Under the pieces are notes generated by a model that saw nothing but the letters and a program-made list of their open reading frames with translations, made no database searches and was not told the origin of the DNA. The position numbers and the translations under genes are program-made. A stretch of 64,000 nucleotides of DNA from Austropuccinia psidii (lineage: Eukaryota > Basidiomycota > Pucciniomycetes > Pucciniales > Sphaerophragmiaceae). This document shows positions 11,184 through 23,358 of this stretch, one piece after another (within the stretch, counting starts at the first letter, position 1; each line of letters opens with the position of its first letter). The DNA lies in contig JALGQZ010000017.1 of NCBI GenBank assembly GCA_023105745.1, forward strand, positions 468,001 through 532,000, in the 5' to 3' direction.

Positions 11184-13375
11184 TGTAAGGTTTGTCTATG
11201 AGACGCTTGATAATAGTAGCAATATCAAGAGTACTATGACTGTCCTCCGTAGAAATATATAATATGCGGAAATATTATAACCACAAAACTAAATATAATT
11301 ATCAAAAATAAGTATATATAAAAAAAAGAAAAATTTAATTATTATTACAAAATATAATAATAATAAAATTAATAATTATAATAAATTATAATTAGTCTAT
11401 TATTGTTATAGTCACTGACAGTTATAAAAAAAAGAAGTGTAAACCTCTTAATGAGACAATTACACATGGCAAATATGAATATTAACCACTTATAAATAAT
11501 ATAAATATTATTTATAGAAGAATTAACACACACACTGTGCAGAAATAATTCTTATAGAATCAAATTCTATGCAAAAAAACTAATACTAGATAAAAAAGGA
11601 AATAGAACTTTAAAGAAAACTTACTTATAATATTTATTTAATACAACAAGTCAAACAACAACAGTTATTATATTAAATAATAATTATAAGTTGGAAACAC
11701 GCAAAAAATCAATATTTTTAAAGATAAAAAAGCTTTTTAGAATAAAGATTATGATTAAAGAGTTTCTAAGAGGAATTTGTGGATTTTTAAAAGATATTTA
11801 AGATGATAATTTTATATAATAAAATGTATTATTGGTGATTAAAACAATAATCTGAATTCTATAATTTCAATTATTTAATTTTCATTAATAAAGAATAAGA
11901 TAACTTAAGAATTACTTTAATAATAAGATTTTATATTTAATAAAACTTTACCTGTTTAAATTTCTAATATGATTGGATTGATAATAAATGATGGACAAAA
12001 GCAGTGATGAAAAGACTCTTTTTATGTCTTCAGAGCAGCTCTCATGATTCATAATGGATATAGAGGGTGAGCTCAGGTCAAAACTGAAAAACTATGCTGA
12101 AAAATAAAGTTCTTAACTTAAGTTAACTTATTTTTAATTCCAATTTAAAGTTATCAGTGTTATTCTTAATTCCATGTAACTTTAATCCTCATTCAAACTA
12201 ATTATTTTAAGTTTTTAATATAAATAAGCTTATTTATATTAAACTTCATCACATGAACAACTTAAAAATGGAGTTTCAAGAAGAAATCTCTTAAACTCAA
12301 TTTTTAATTGATTTTTGAAGAAATTATAATTTTCTTTGAGCTTTAATTAAAAGAGTAAATTTCCAGGATGAATACCCAGGAAGTTTATTTATAAACAAAC
12401 CTTAAAATTTAATTTATATATAGATAATATTAAATTGTAATCTGTGTGAAACTTTCAAGCAAATCCATTAAGAATTAGATTTTTAATGAACTTTTGAAGT
12501 TATTGCTATTTTTCCACGCAAAATAGCAATACACATCAAACCTTAACTTTTGATAAGGTTTTAATGCTTGTAAAATTGAACTTTTAAGCTTATTTAAGCT
12601 TTTTAAGCTTGATTAAGCTATGACAGTTCTTAAAACCTTAAATTCAGGCCTGCGTATTGGGATTTACCCCTTGGAAGCTTGAAATTCCTGTCTAAATTGG
12701 GGTAAAACCAGTTTAAACTTCAATGTTGGATCAAAGTCTAATCCTAAAGTTTAAATAAGGTTGAAAATCCTCCAATAAAGGTGGAAAACCTTAATTGAAT
12801 CCTTCCAGATCCAAAAAGTTGGGTACCCCAGCTCTATTTGGTCTTTTTCCTTTGTCCCACCTTTCTGCATGGATTTTGCCCTTTTATTTATTTAAAGCCA
12901 TACTATGCCCTTAAAGCCTTTTAAATTGAGCTCACACAGGATTTACATTCTGTATGGCAACTCCTTAGCCAATTCAGTAAATATACACAACACCTCAATT
13001 TCAACTAAAATTTTGGTAAGTTTGCATACACTTTATGCAACTTTAAATTTAAGCTTATTTAAGCTTAAATTTAACAACTTTTAAAAAATGTTGAAAAGTT
13101 ACATTAGTACTTTGAGATTCTTAAATCTTCCAATAACATAAGAAATAAGTGTTTTTGGGTATAGCACCTTATGGCTGTACCCTAGGTTATTTTTGGTGTA
13201 GAATCCAAAAATGACATAATATTTATAACTTTGTTTATCCAAAGAAAAATCTATACTCATTTTTTGTTATTTTTTCTTTTAAATTCAATTAAAAATTCTG
13301 TTGAAGACAAATTTAACTGTGTATAAAGTTATTTGTGGCCTTATGGGTATGTTATACATACCTCACAGGCTCACA
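11184..13375 (-). repeat. Solo LTR H2 (B family), 2192 bp, with target duplication ATGAG
   Basis: Same family, orientation and length as H1. The five bases before it (11179-11183) and after it (13376-13380) are both ATGAG. It inserted into the start of a D-family LTR on the minus strand. Confidence 0.92.
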
Positions 13376-13399
13376 ATGAGAATACCTTTAAGGCTCACA
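13376..13399 (-). repeat. Start of the D-family LTR split by H2, minus strand
   Basis: The reverse complement reads TGTGAGCCTTAAAGGTATTC, matching the D LTR start TGTGAGCCTTAGAGGTATTT (43497). It adjoins the ATGAG duplication. Confidence 0.7.
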
Positions 13400-15433
13400 T
13401 GTTTCACCTTAGCTATTTCAAATGAAAATCTGTGTTATCTCAAACTATCACAAAAAATATTTAAAAAATCAACCAACTAGCAAATATCTCCTACTACTTA
13501 TCAAATTCTTATATTAGTTTTATCAATTTGTGTTTGTTTTTAACTCATCTCATATTTTAAGCTATCTGTACTTCCTATTGATAGAATTTACGCATAGTTC
13601 TGGATCTTTCTACTATTTAATTCCTTCAAAGTTACAAATAAATTTTGTTTTTTTAATAATAAATCAAAGTATGATACAGCCTGTTGAATAGACATTTCTG
13701 AACCAGCCACCATCAAATAAACAAATTTATTGTGGAGCTCAAGTCAAAATAATTAAGAATTAGCAGGAAGGGAGGTCTATATTTATATAGCACACAAGCA
13801 GAGCAAGGGTTACAAGTCATAAAAGAAATCCAGACCTTTTTCTTGTAATTTTCCCTTCCAGGTACTGCCTCATTTATCCCACAAAGAGTATCCCACTATT
13901 TTCAGATAACAGAAATCTAACTGAAGAGTTCAGACCACTTGTTTTTGATTGTATCTTGAAAGAGGAGGACTCATTAGATAAAAACCCTTAAATTTGGTAA
14001 TCTGATGCAGTGATTTATTGAAGGAAGCACAAGTTCTCATGAATAATTGAGAAATTTATTATAAAGTATCCACAAGCTCACACAATGCATATTTTGCCTT
14101 TTAGGCCTTTTTTCAACTAATTGCATAGGCCCAAACAAATATGATCAATCCTTTTGTCCTATTACAAATTAACTTGACTATTTGATACTCATCATTCCTC
14201 ATTACCATTGAGGTGATGCCCACTACCTGTATAATGGACCAAACTACCCACCAAACTTCATATCATACAAGAGTTTCCGACAAGGGTAATCCACAAATTT
14301 CTGTGATTTAAACTCCACAACAAGATGAATCACACAATTTTCTCCCTACCCACAAACAATGTTCCAAAATATTAATAGTTCCACTAATTTCAACCTATTT
14401 TACAGCAAATTGTTCTTGTTCTATCCCAATCAAAATAAACCCATATTTTGCCAAGAGCATTTCCCATCATTCATTTTCAATTTTACATTATTTAGTTTCA
14501 AAGGGATTAAATATTGTTTTTACCCAGAAATATATGGAAAAATGAGATAATTTATCTCTTTATAGCACTCTATAGTTAGAACTCACAAATATGGTCACCC
14601 CCTTATTAAGATCACTATTCCATTTTTCTCCTTGCAAGCCATTATGTTCCTTTTCCCACTCCTGTTCCATTAATCCTTCCAGGACACACTGAACCCCACC
14701 ACCCTTTTAACTTCTGATTCAAATTAAAATTTTACTTCCTAAGTTTATTAAAATTAATTCTGTCTTTGTCTAAGAGCTTTCAGGTAAATATTCCAAATTT
14801 ATCCTCATTCATATCCATATTACTACCTGGATTTATGCCTAAATATTTCTGAATCAATCATTTTCTGCTAAGTCTTAATTTCAAGCCATACTGAGCCCCC
14901 CAGATTATACACCCATAAAAGAAGTTTTCCAATCTCAACTTTATCATAAATCACTCTCCATATCATAAAATACTGCCTTCAAAACTATTTCCCTTCACAA
15001 TTTCTTTTGCAAGTTGTAGGGTATTATGTTTCAATTATGGGTTCCAGTGCCTTTTGAATTTTTAAAAGGGGAATTTCAACCAATTTAGCAAAATAATGTT
15101 TTCCAGATAGGTTGCCAATAAATACTTATTGCCATACCAGAATTCATTTAATTCAAGAAAGTTAGACAGAAAACCCCATTTCATAATAAGAAAGCCCTTC
15201 TGAAACTTGTGTATACAAATTGAAATAATAAAGCAAAGAAGATCCAAAATATTTCTATTATTAAAGAAAACACCAATTAGAAGACTCTAGAAGAGCTAAA
15301 AAACAACCCACATTATCAAGAAAATTCACAAAAAACCAATCAAAATTCCTGACATTTGAGGCTGAATAAGAAGAATCTATAGAAAAAGTAATTTCATTCA
15401 TAAATATCCTAGCAAAGGTAAAATGAGATACAT
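13400..15433. other. Unassigned AT-rich segment, no gene recognised
   Basis: About 2 kb with only short open frames (up to ~73 aa) and no motif I can name. On the minus strand there is a TATA-like ATATAAATATAG near 13788 and, about 110 bp further on that strand, a short frame starting MSIQQAVSYF. This could be the start of some decayed element, but that is too weak to call. Next to 13399 the sequence could be the 3' interior of the D-family copy whose LTR start is at 13376; I could not confirm this. Confidence 0.5.
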
Positions 15434-16118
15434 TGGGAGCCTTAGAGGTACTTTTATATACCCAAAAGACCACAAGTAACAAATTGTGTTATAGTTATAA
15501 ATGAAAATTTTTATTTATATTATAAAAACAAAAAATTCAAATATAAATATTAAATTTATATTCAAATTTAAACTTTTAATTATAATTTAAAATTAAAATT
15601 ACATTAAAATTTAAAATTGTGAAAAAACATTTTTACTTGAAAAATTTAAGTAAAAAAACAATTATTATAACTTTTGATCCAATAAATAAGATTATGAAAA
15701 TTGTTTCACCATTGGATTCCTCATGAAAATTAGGGTGGGGTCACCTCTGGATAAAAGTTTTGTAGCTCAACTCCAAATAAGCATAAATTAAGTTTTTAGC
15801 ATTCTCTGTATAAAAATTGAAAATACTCAAAACCTTAATTTAATTGAAACCACATTTGGTTTTAACTATAAATTTTTGTGTTAAAACTGAGGTGTGGTGT
15901 GTAGTTTAGAAGCTATGAGGAATTGAACTATTTTCAATTGAAATGTCAAAATGTGTGCTTGTATTACATAAGTCACCTTGGATTTAAATATGAGGTATCA
16001 ATTATTACAGTTTTGTACTGCAAAAATTCAATTGAATTACATATGTAAATTACAAGTACAATACATGATGAGGAATTAAAGAAAAAATAAATTGGAAATA
16101 TTAATTGTGGGGGGAAAG
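15434..16118 (+). repeat. Element D 5' LTR, first segment
   Basis: It starts TGGGAGCCTTAGAGGTAC, the counterpart of TGTGAGCCTTAGAGGTAT at 43497. It matches 43497-44213 up to the GGGGGGAAAG box, where element B inserted and duplicated GAAAG (16114-16118 and 25555-25559). Confidence 0.85.
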
Positions 16119-18315
16119 TGTGAGCCTGTGAGGTATGTTTAACATACCCATAAGGCCACAAATGATTTTATAAACAATTAAATTTGTCTTAAACAGACTT
16201 TTTAGTTGAATTTAAAATAAAAAATAATAAAAAATAAGTATAACTTTTTTTTTGGATAAACAAAGTTATAATTATTATGTCATTTTTGGATTCTACACCA
16301 AAAATAACCTAGGGTACACCCATAGGGTGTTATACCCAAAAACACTTATTTCTTGTGTTATTAGAAGATTTAAGAATCTCACAGTACTAATGTAACTTTT
16401 TAACATTTTTTTAAAATTGTTAAATTTAAGCTTAATTAAGCTTAAATTTAAAGTTACATAAGGTTTATGCAACTTTACCAAAATTTTAGTTAAAATTGAG
16501 GTGTGGTGTATATTTACTGAATTGGCTAAGGATTTGCCATACAGAATGTAAATCCTGCGTGAGCTCAATTTAAAAGGGTTTAAGGCCATAGTATGGCTTT
16601 AAATAAATAAAAGGGCAAAATCCACGCAAAAAGGTGGGACAAAGGAAAAAGACCAAATAGAGCTGGGGTACCCAACTTTTTGGATCTGCAAGGATTCAAT
16701 TAAGGTTGTCCACCTGTATTGGAGGATTTTCAACCTTATTTAAACTTTAAGATTAGACTTTGATCCAACCTTAAGGTTTAAACTGGTTTTATCCTAAATT
16801 GGACAGGAATTTCAAGCTGCCAAGAGGGTAAATCCCAATAAGCAGGCTTGGAATCAAGGTTTTAAGAACTGTCAAAGCTTAATCAAGCTTAAAAAGCTTA
16901 AATAAGCTTAAAACTTTAAGGTTTCAATCATCAAAACCTTATCAAAACTTAAGGTTTTGTGTGTATTGCTATTTTACGTGGAGAAATAGTAATAACTTCA
17001 AAAATTCATTAAAAATCCAAATCTTAATGGATTTGCTTGAAAATTTCACACAGCTTAGAATTTAATATTATCAATATATAAATTAAATTTTAAGTATCTT
17101 TTATTAATAGGTTTCCTGGGTAATTAGCCTGGAAAATTACTTTTTTAATTAAGCTTAAAGAAAATTATGATTTCTTTAAAAATTAATTAAAAATTCAGTT
17201 TAAGAGATTTCTGCTTGAAACTCTGATTTTATGTTGTTCATGTGATGAACTTTAATATAAATAAACTTATTTTATATTAAAACTTAAAATAATTAAACTA
17301 AATGAGGATTAAAGTTACTTGGAGTTAAGAATAACACTGATAACTTTAAATTGGAAGTAAAAATAAGTTGCCTTAAGTTAAGAACTTAATTTTTAAGCAT
17401 GGTTTTTCAGTTTTGACCTGAGCACGCCCTCTACATCCATTATGAATCATGAGAGCTGCTCTGTAGACATAAAAAGAGTCTTTTCATCACTGTTTTTGTC
17501 AATCAATCATAATCAATCCAATCATATTAGAAATTTAAACAGGTAAAGTTTTATTAAATATAAAATCTTATTATTAAAAGTAATTCTTAAGTTATTTTTA
17601 TTCTTTATTTATTAAATTAAAGAATTGAAGTCATAGAATTCAGATTATTGTTGTAATCATCTATAATAAATTTTATTATATAAAATTATCATCTTAAATA
17701 TCTTTTAAAAATCCACAAATTCCTCTCAAAAACTCTTTAATCATAAATTTTAGTATAAAAAGTTGTTTTATCTTTGATTTTATTGATTTTTGGCGTGTTT
17801 TTAACTTATAATCATTATTTAATATAATAACTGTTGTTTTATAACTTGTTGTATTAAATAAATCTTATAAGTAAGTTTTTCTCTAAAAGTTCTATATATT
17901 TTTTTATCTAGTAATAGTTTTTTTTATATAGAATTTTATTCTATAAAGAATTATTTCTGCACAGTGTGTGATTAATTCTTTTTATAAATAATATTTATAT
18001 TATTTATAAGTGGTTAATATTCTTATTTTCCACGTGTAATTGTCTCATTAAGAGCTTTACACTTCTTATTGTTATAACTGTCAGTGACTATAACAATAAT
18101 AGAATAATTATAATTTATTATAATTATTATATTTTTTTTTATTATTATATTATTATAATAATAATTAAATTTATTTTTTTTATATAATTATTTTTAATAA
18201 TTATATTTAAATTTGTGGTTATAATATTTCATTATATTATATTTTTCTACTGAGGACAGTCATAGTACTCTTGATATTGTTACTATTATCAAGAGTTTCA
18301 TAGACAAACCTTACA
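16119..18315 (+). repeat. Element B 5' LTR (2197 bp)
   Basis: It begins TGTGAGCCTGTGAGGTATG and ends TAGACAAACCTTACA. It is nearly identical to 23359-25554. Differences seen are at the T-run near 16250 and GTGGAGAAATAG (16978) versus GTGGAAAAATAG. H1, H2 and H are related LTRs. A 98-aa minus-strand frame recurs in both LTRs simply because they are copies. Confidence 0.95.
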
Positions 18316-18868
18316 TTTGGGGGCCTGGCCGTGATTTTAAACCAATTTTTGGGACATAAATCATATTCTAGACCTTATTTTACTGTTTTTTGACGTAAAA
18401 TTGCCATATTTGTCTTAATATTGGCTTTTTTGGGACTTATCCCTTATAAATAATCTTTATAATATTAATAAAGTTATTTTTTTCTTAAGAATATTGTTTG
18501 AAAAAATATACTATTGAGTGACTTGGAATAAATTTCTTTTGTCTAACTAGTGGCTTTTTCACATCACAGACTTGAAATTTATTCTTTGAGTTATTCTAGT
18601 ATAAAGTGAATAATAATATAATTTTGATTAATTAACTTGTTAATTGCATAATTATTATTTCTTTAAAGAAAATAATAAATCAAATAAAAATTCTTTAAAA
18701 ATAAAAATCTTTACTAAAAATATTTTTTTTCTTTTATCTTAGACATTTTTCTTTATTTTTGACGTAATTTGCCATAAATTACATAAAAACAACTTTATTC
18801 AATAAGTTGAGTTTATAAGTTATTTTTATTATTTGATAAAATAACTTATATTTTTAAATTTTCTCTAG
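18316..18868 (+). other. Element B leader with candidate primer-binding site; 3' splice site at 18867-18868
   Basis: TTTGGGGGCCTGGCCGTG follows the LTR immediately, as in C (28035) and G (55284), and is the likely primer-binding site; I do not assign the tRNA. The rest is AT-rich and noncoding. It ends in TTTTCTCTAG|TG, the same splice-site/TG arrangement as in A, C and D. I found no convincing 5' splice site ending in A|GT here. Confidence 0.6.
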
Positions 18869-21755
18869 TGTCTTCCATCAGAGAAAGTTCTTCAGACTCT
18901 GAAGCCTCAGAGTCCAGTATTGAAATTCAAACCAGCCCAGCACCAAGGGGTTTAATAACCAAAGAGCCCTTTAAAGGTCCTGCAGGTGAATTCAATCTAC
19001 TTTTACTCTAATTTTTATTAAAATTGACGTGAAATGACTCCTACTAGAAGTGGAAGCAACTACTCCATCCAATCAAATGGATCTGGACCAGGACATTCCA
19101 GCCATAAATCCAAAAGGCAAGAATGTCCTCCCAGAGGAGAGGCACAAATGGAGGATGCCAGAACTTCCACCAGTTCCCAAAGGTTAGCCAGCACCTTTGA
19201 ACCTCTTATTGAGAGTCCAGAAGCTGACATAACTGCTATTGCTGTTAGACCTGAACCATTTCCAACAGGCAACTGTGGAAATTTATCAATCCCAATGGAA
19301 AAACTGGTTCCTGGCGTCAAAACAACAAGAGTGGGAACTCCTTCCAACTCTTTGGATAGGCACCATGAACTCTTATCTTCAAGTGAAGAAGTTCATGGGG
19401 CCAGAAAAGACAGAAGATCTTCTATTGGGTTGGACACCAATGTCTGTCAAAGGACAAGTCCAACAGATAAAAGCTTGGTTGAAAAACCAAAGCATGTTAT
19501 CAGAAGAAACATCAGAAGAACTTAGTATAGAGAATATTAATGTTTCTTTTGAGGTCACTGAGGTACATACTCACTTACCACAGTACAGTGATGAATGTAT
19601 GGATCTCATACATGTGCAAGATGCCAGAATGCAAAAAACCAAACCTGCCAGAGGTAAAGGTTATACAGCTGGGTCATCTTGTATCACTAATATTGTGATA
19701 AATAACACAGAAGCCAAGATACATCTTGACTCAGGTGCTTTTTGCACTTGTGTTGGGAAAGATTATCTTGACAAAATTTATACCAATTGGCAAGACAAGC
19801 TGATGCCAATTGAAGGTGTAAAATTCAGCAGTGCTAGCCAGAATATGCATCCTTTGGGTATATTTGAAGCTACAATAATATTTCCTCACCCTGCAGGAAG
19901 TATGAGATTGAAAGCTGAATTTGTTGTTATGAATAATTGTACTTCACAACACTTTATACTTGGGAATGATTATCTCAATATCTATGGTATTGATATTAAT
20001 AATTATAAGGACAGATATTTCACTATAGGGGAAAATAAAAGGCAAAAATTTGCTTTTTCTCCAGAAAGAAAAGAAATTACTGTCATTCAACAAGTAAAAA
20101 ATGTTAATAAAGAAAAATTTGTGTCAGATCAATTAAGTGAAGCACAAATTAGTCCTGAATTAACACCAGAAATGAAGGAAGAACTTATTGAAATTTTATT
20201 TCAATTTCAAAAAGCCTTTGCTTCTGATGATGAACCACTTGGGGCTATAAAAGGCCATGAAGTGGATATCATGCTTAACGTGGAGAGACCTTATCCCCCA
20301 CTATTAAGAAGACCAGCTTACCCAGCTAGCCCTAGGGCTAGAGAAGCATTAGAAAGTCATATTCATGAACTAATGAAACTGGGAGTTCTTAGAAAAGTTG
20401 GACACAATGAGGAAGTAGAAGTCACAACTCCAGTAATCATTACTTGGCATAATGATAAGTCAAGGATGGTTGGGGATTTTAGGGCATTGAACACCTATAC
20501 TATTCCAGACAGGTATCCAATCCCTAGAATCCATGAGACTTTGACTCAATTATCCAAAGCAAAGTTTATTACTTCCATGGATGCTCTTAAAGGCTTCCAT
20601 CAGAATGTTTTAACACCTCATGCAAGGAAATTATTGAGAATAATAGCTCATTGTGGTATTTATGAATATTTGAGGATGCCTTTTGGTATTAAAAATGCAC
20701 CCTCTCATTATCAAAGAATGATGAATACCATATTCCCACATGAATTATCAGAGGGATGGTTAATCATTTATATTGATGACATTATCATTTGTTCAGAAAC
20801 CTGGCAATCACATTTAGAGAGACTTTCATTAGTACTTAGGAAAATTCTACAAGTGAACATGAAAATTTCTCTTAAAAAATGTAATTTTGGGTTTCATGAG
20901 TTGAAAGCTCTGGGACATGTAGTATCAGGACTAAGCCTTGGTGTTGACAAAAACAAAGTGGCTGCAGTTTTACTGAAACAAATGCCCCAGAACAAAAAAG
21001 AGATGATGTCTTTCTTAGGATTTGCCAGTTATTACAGGCAACACCTTAAAGATTTTGCAATCCATGCCAGATCATTATACAGAATTTGTGATCAACAGAC
21101 TGTTTTTGAAATGACACAGGAGAGAATTCAAGCATATGATAAAATCAAGCATGCCTTGACCAATGCACCATTATTATTGATGCCAGACTGGAAACTTCCT
21201 TTTAAGCTGTATATTGATGCATGTGGTGATGGTTTAGGAGCTGCTCTTCATCAAGTTCAAATTGTCAATGACAAACCTTATGAAGGTCCAGTTTGTTTTA
21301 TTTCAAGACAAATTAAACCTACTGAGGCAAGATATGGAGCTAGCCAAATGGAGTGCCTTTGCCTTGTTTGGGCTCTGGAAAAACTTCATTATTATCTTGA
21401 TGGTAGTGTGTTTGAAGTAATTACTGATTGTAATGCAGTAAAATCACTTCTTAACATGAAGACTCCAAACAGACACATGTTAAGATGGCAGATTGCTATA
21501 CAGGAGTATAGAGGCAACATGACCATAGTACATAAAGCTGGAAATATTCATAAGAATGCTGATGGCTTAAGTAGATGGGCATTACCCAATACACCTGATA
21601 ATCCTGCCTATGTTCCTACAAGTGCAGAACCTCAAATCCCAATTGAAGGAATCAATATCACAGATGTTGGAACAGAATTCTTTGAAGAGGTTAGAGAAAG
21701 CTACAGGCAAGATAAGAATTGTCATATTCTTACTGCTCTACTTGACAAAGATTAA
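18869..21755 (+). pseudogene. Element B ORF1 fused to protease-RT-RNase H (exons 18869-18985, 19048-19182, 19249-21755)
   Basis: Two phase-1 introns are inferred: 18986-19047 (62 nt, GCAG|GTGAAT to CCTACTAG) and 19183-19248 (66 nt, AAAG|GTTAGC to TGCTGTTAG). They place the conserved exon-end AAAG| exactly as in A, C and D. The third exon begins DLNHFQQ and carries the ORF1 motif [16 protein letters not shown]. About 80 residues later it runs straight into the pre-protease region, with no capsid or zinc knuckle. Protease LDSGAF is at 19725-19742, RT YIDD at 20769-20780 and RNase H aspartate at 21216. A TAA at 21753-21755 ends the frame where D has INKNCKDN. In A and C the ORF1 and pol frames differ, so the deletion also fused the two. 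Confidence 0.8.
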
Positions 21756-23225
21756 AAAGATGTAGCCTTGGCTAATTCTCTGGATGATATTTGGAAAACA
21801 TCTTATGATAATGGAAGATTTCATTTGTTTGATGGTATACTATATCATAGATCTAAACACACATGTGTCATGGTCCTATGTAGTAGAATGTTGATTAACA
21901 CAATACTACTAGAATGCCATGATAACATTTATTCTGGACATCTGTCTGAAGACAGAACAATGGAAAGAATTAAGACATGTGCCTGGTGGCCATCTTGGAG
22001 AAAAGATGTCATTGAGTACTGTCATAGTTGTGATAGATGCCAGAAAGCCAATAAAGCTACTGGGAAAAGGTTTGGTTTAATGATCCATATTCAAGAACCA
22101 AGTACCCCATGGGAAGTGGTTCACATGGATTGGGTAACTGCTTTACCACCTGGAGGTGATAAAAGTTACAATGCATGTCTTGTTATTGTGGACAGATATA
22201 GCAAAACACCAATCTTTTTACCATGCCATAAAGATGACACAGCTATGGATACAGCTCTTCTAATTTGGAACAGAGTCATATCCCATACTGGTCTCTTTAA
22301 AAATATCATTAGTGATAGAGACCCAAAATTCACATCAGCCTTATGGACTAATCTACATAAGCTTTTGGGTACAAAATTATCATTTTCAACGGCCTACCAT
22401 CCACAAACAGATGGACTGGCAGAAAGAATGATTCAAACCCTTGAGGACATGATCAGAAGATTTTGTGCTTATGGCCTGGAGTTTAAAGATTCTGATGGCT
22501 TTACCCATGATTGGTGTACTCTTATACCAGCATTGGAATTAGCCTACAAGACCTCCATCCATGCTTCAACAGGCAAGACTCCTGCAATGTTGGAAAAAGG
22601 ATGGAACCCCAAACTTCCAGTTGATACTTTGAAAAAAGATTTGGTTGACATTCATCCAACTGCTTCAAGCTTTAAGCTACTGCTTGATAAAGTGAGACAT
22701 CATGCAAATCAAAGCATGAATGATGCCTTTGAATATGCTAAGCAGAAATGGGATAAAAGTCATAAGACACCAGAATTCAAAGTAGGGGACTTAATACTAG
22801 TTTCAACCTTGAACTTTAATAATATTAAAGGTCCAAAGAAATTGAAAGATTCCTTTGCAGGACCATTTATTATTAAAGCCCTCCATGGGACAAATGCAGT
22901 ACAAGTAGAACTGTCAGGAGAGTTAGGAAACAAACACCCAACTTTCCCTGTCAGTCTTGTAAAGCATTACACATCAAGTGATAAGGAATTATTTCCTTTG
23001 AGAAATGAAACACCCTTAGAAGTACCCCCACTTGAACCAAGTGAGGAAAAGAAAGTACTGAAAGTCTTAAAAGAAAGAAGACTTAGGGGTAAAAATGAAA
23101 GAGAATACTTAGTCAGGTACAGAAATCCACAACATGAAGATGAGTGGGTTGAAGAAAGTAAGATACCTGATTCCCAAAAGTTTCTCAGAAGATTCAGACA
23201 TGAGAGAAGACCAATTCCTCAATAA
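21756..23225 (+). pseudogene. Element B integrase and chromodomain-like tail, downstream of the stop
   Basis: The frame is the same as upstream of the TAA. It shows the HHCC finger ([10 protein letters not shown], then [10 protein letters not shown]), then [25 protein letters not shown] and [12 protein letters not shown] as the D,D,E motifs, then [11 protein letters not shown] and a tail with [20 protein letters not shown] and [11 protein letters not shown], like a chromodomain. The codons are otherwise intact to TAA at 23223-23225. It could be translated only by readthrough of the single stop or by internal initiation. Confidence 0.88.
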
Positions 23226-23345
23226 AAGTTTGAATTGTGTGCTTTACATACTTGAACAGTATAAGTAGAGAGGTTGGACAGTGGATTATACCCCCCCCAA
23301 ATAACTTGGGGGTACACTAAAGGAAAATTGTGGTACAATTTTTTT
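23226..23345 (+). other. Element B 3' untranslated stretch
   Basis: Short noncoding stretch between the pol stop and the polypurine tract, with a C-run (CCCCCCCC near 23291). Nothing else recognised. Confidence 0.5.
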
Positions 23346-23358
23346 TGGTGGTAGGGAA
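23346..23358 (+). other. Element B polypurine tract
   Basis: GGTGGTAGGGAA lies directly before the 3' LTR; D has AGGTGGAGGGAA in the same place. Confidence 0.6.

Noticed and set aside
13660..14050. Minus-strand TATA box and short frame as the start of a Copia-like element
   Set aside because: The frame ends after about 36 codons and shows no Gag motif or defined LTR ends.
16293..16589. 98-aa minus-strand frame, identical at 23532-23828
   Set aside because: It lies inside the two LTRs of element B and is duplicated only because the LTRs are.
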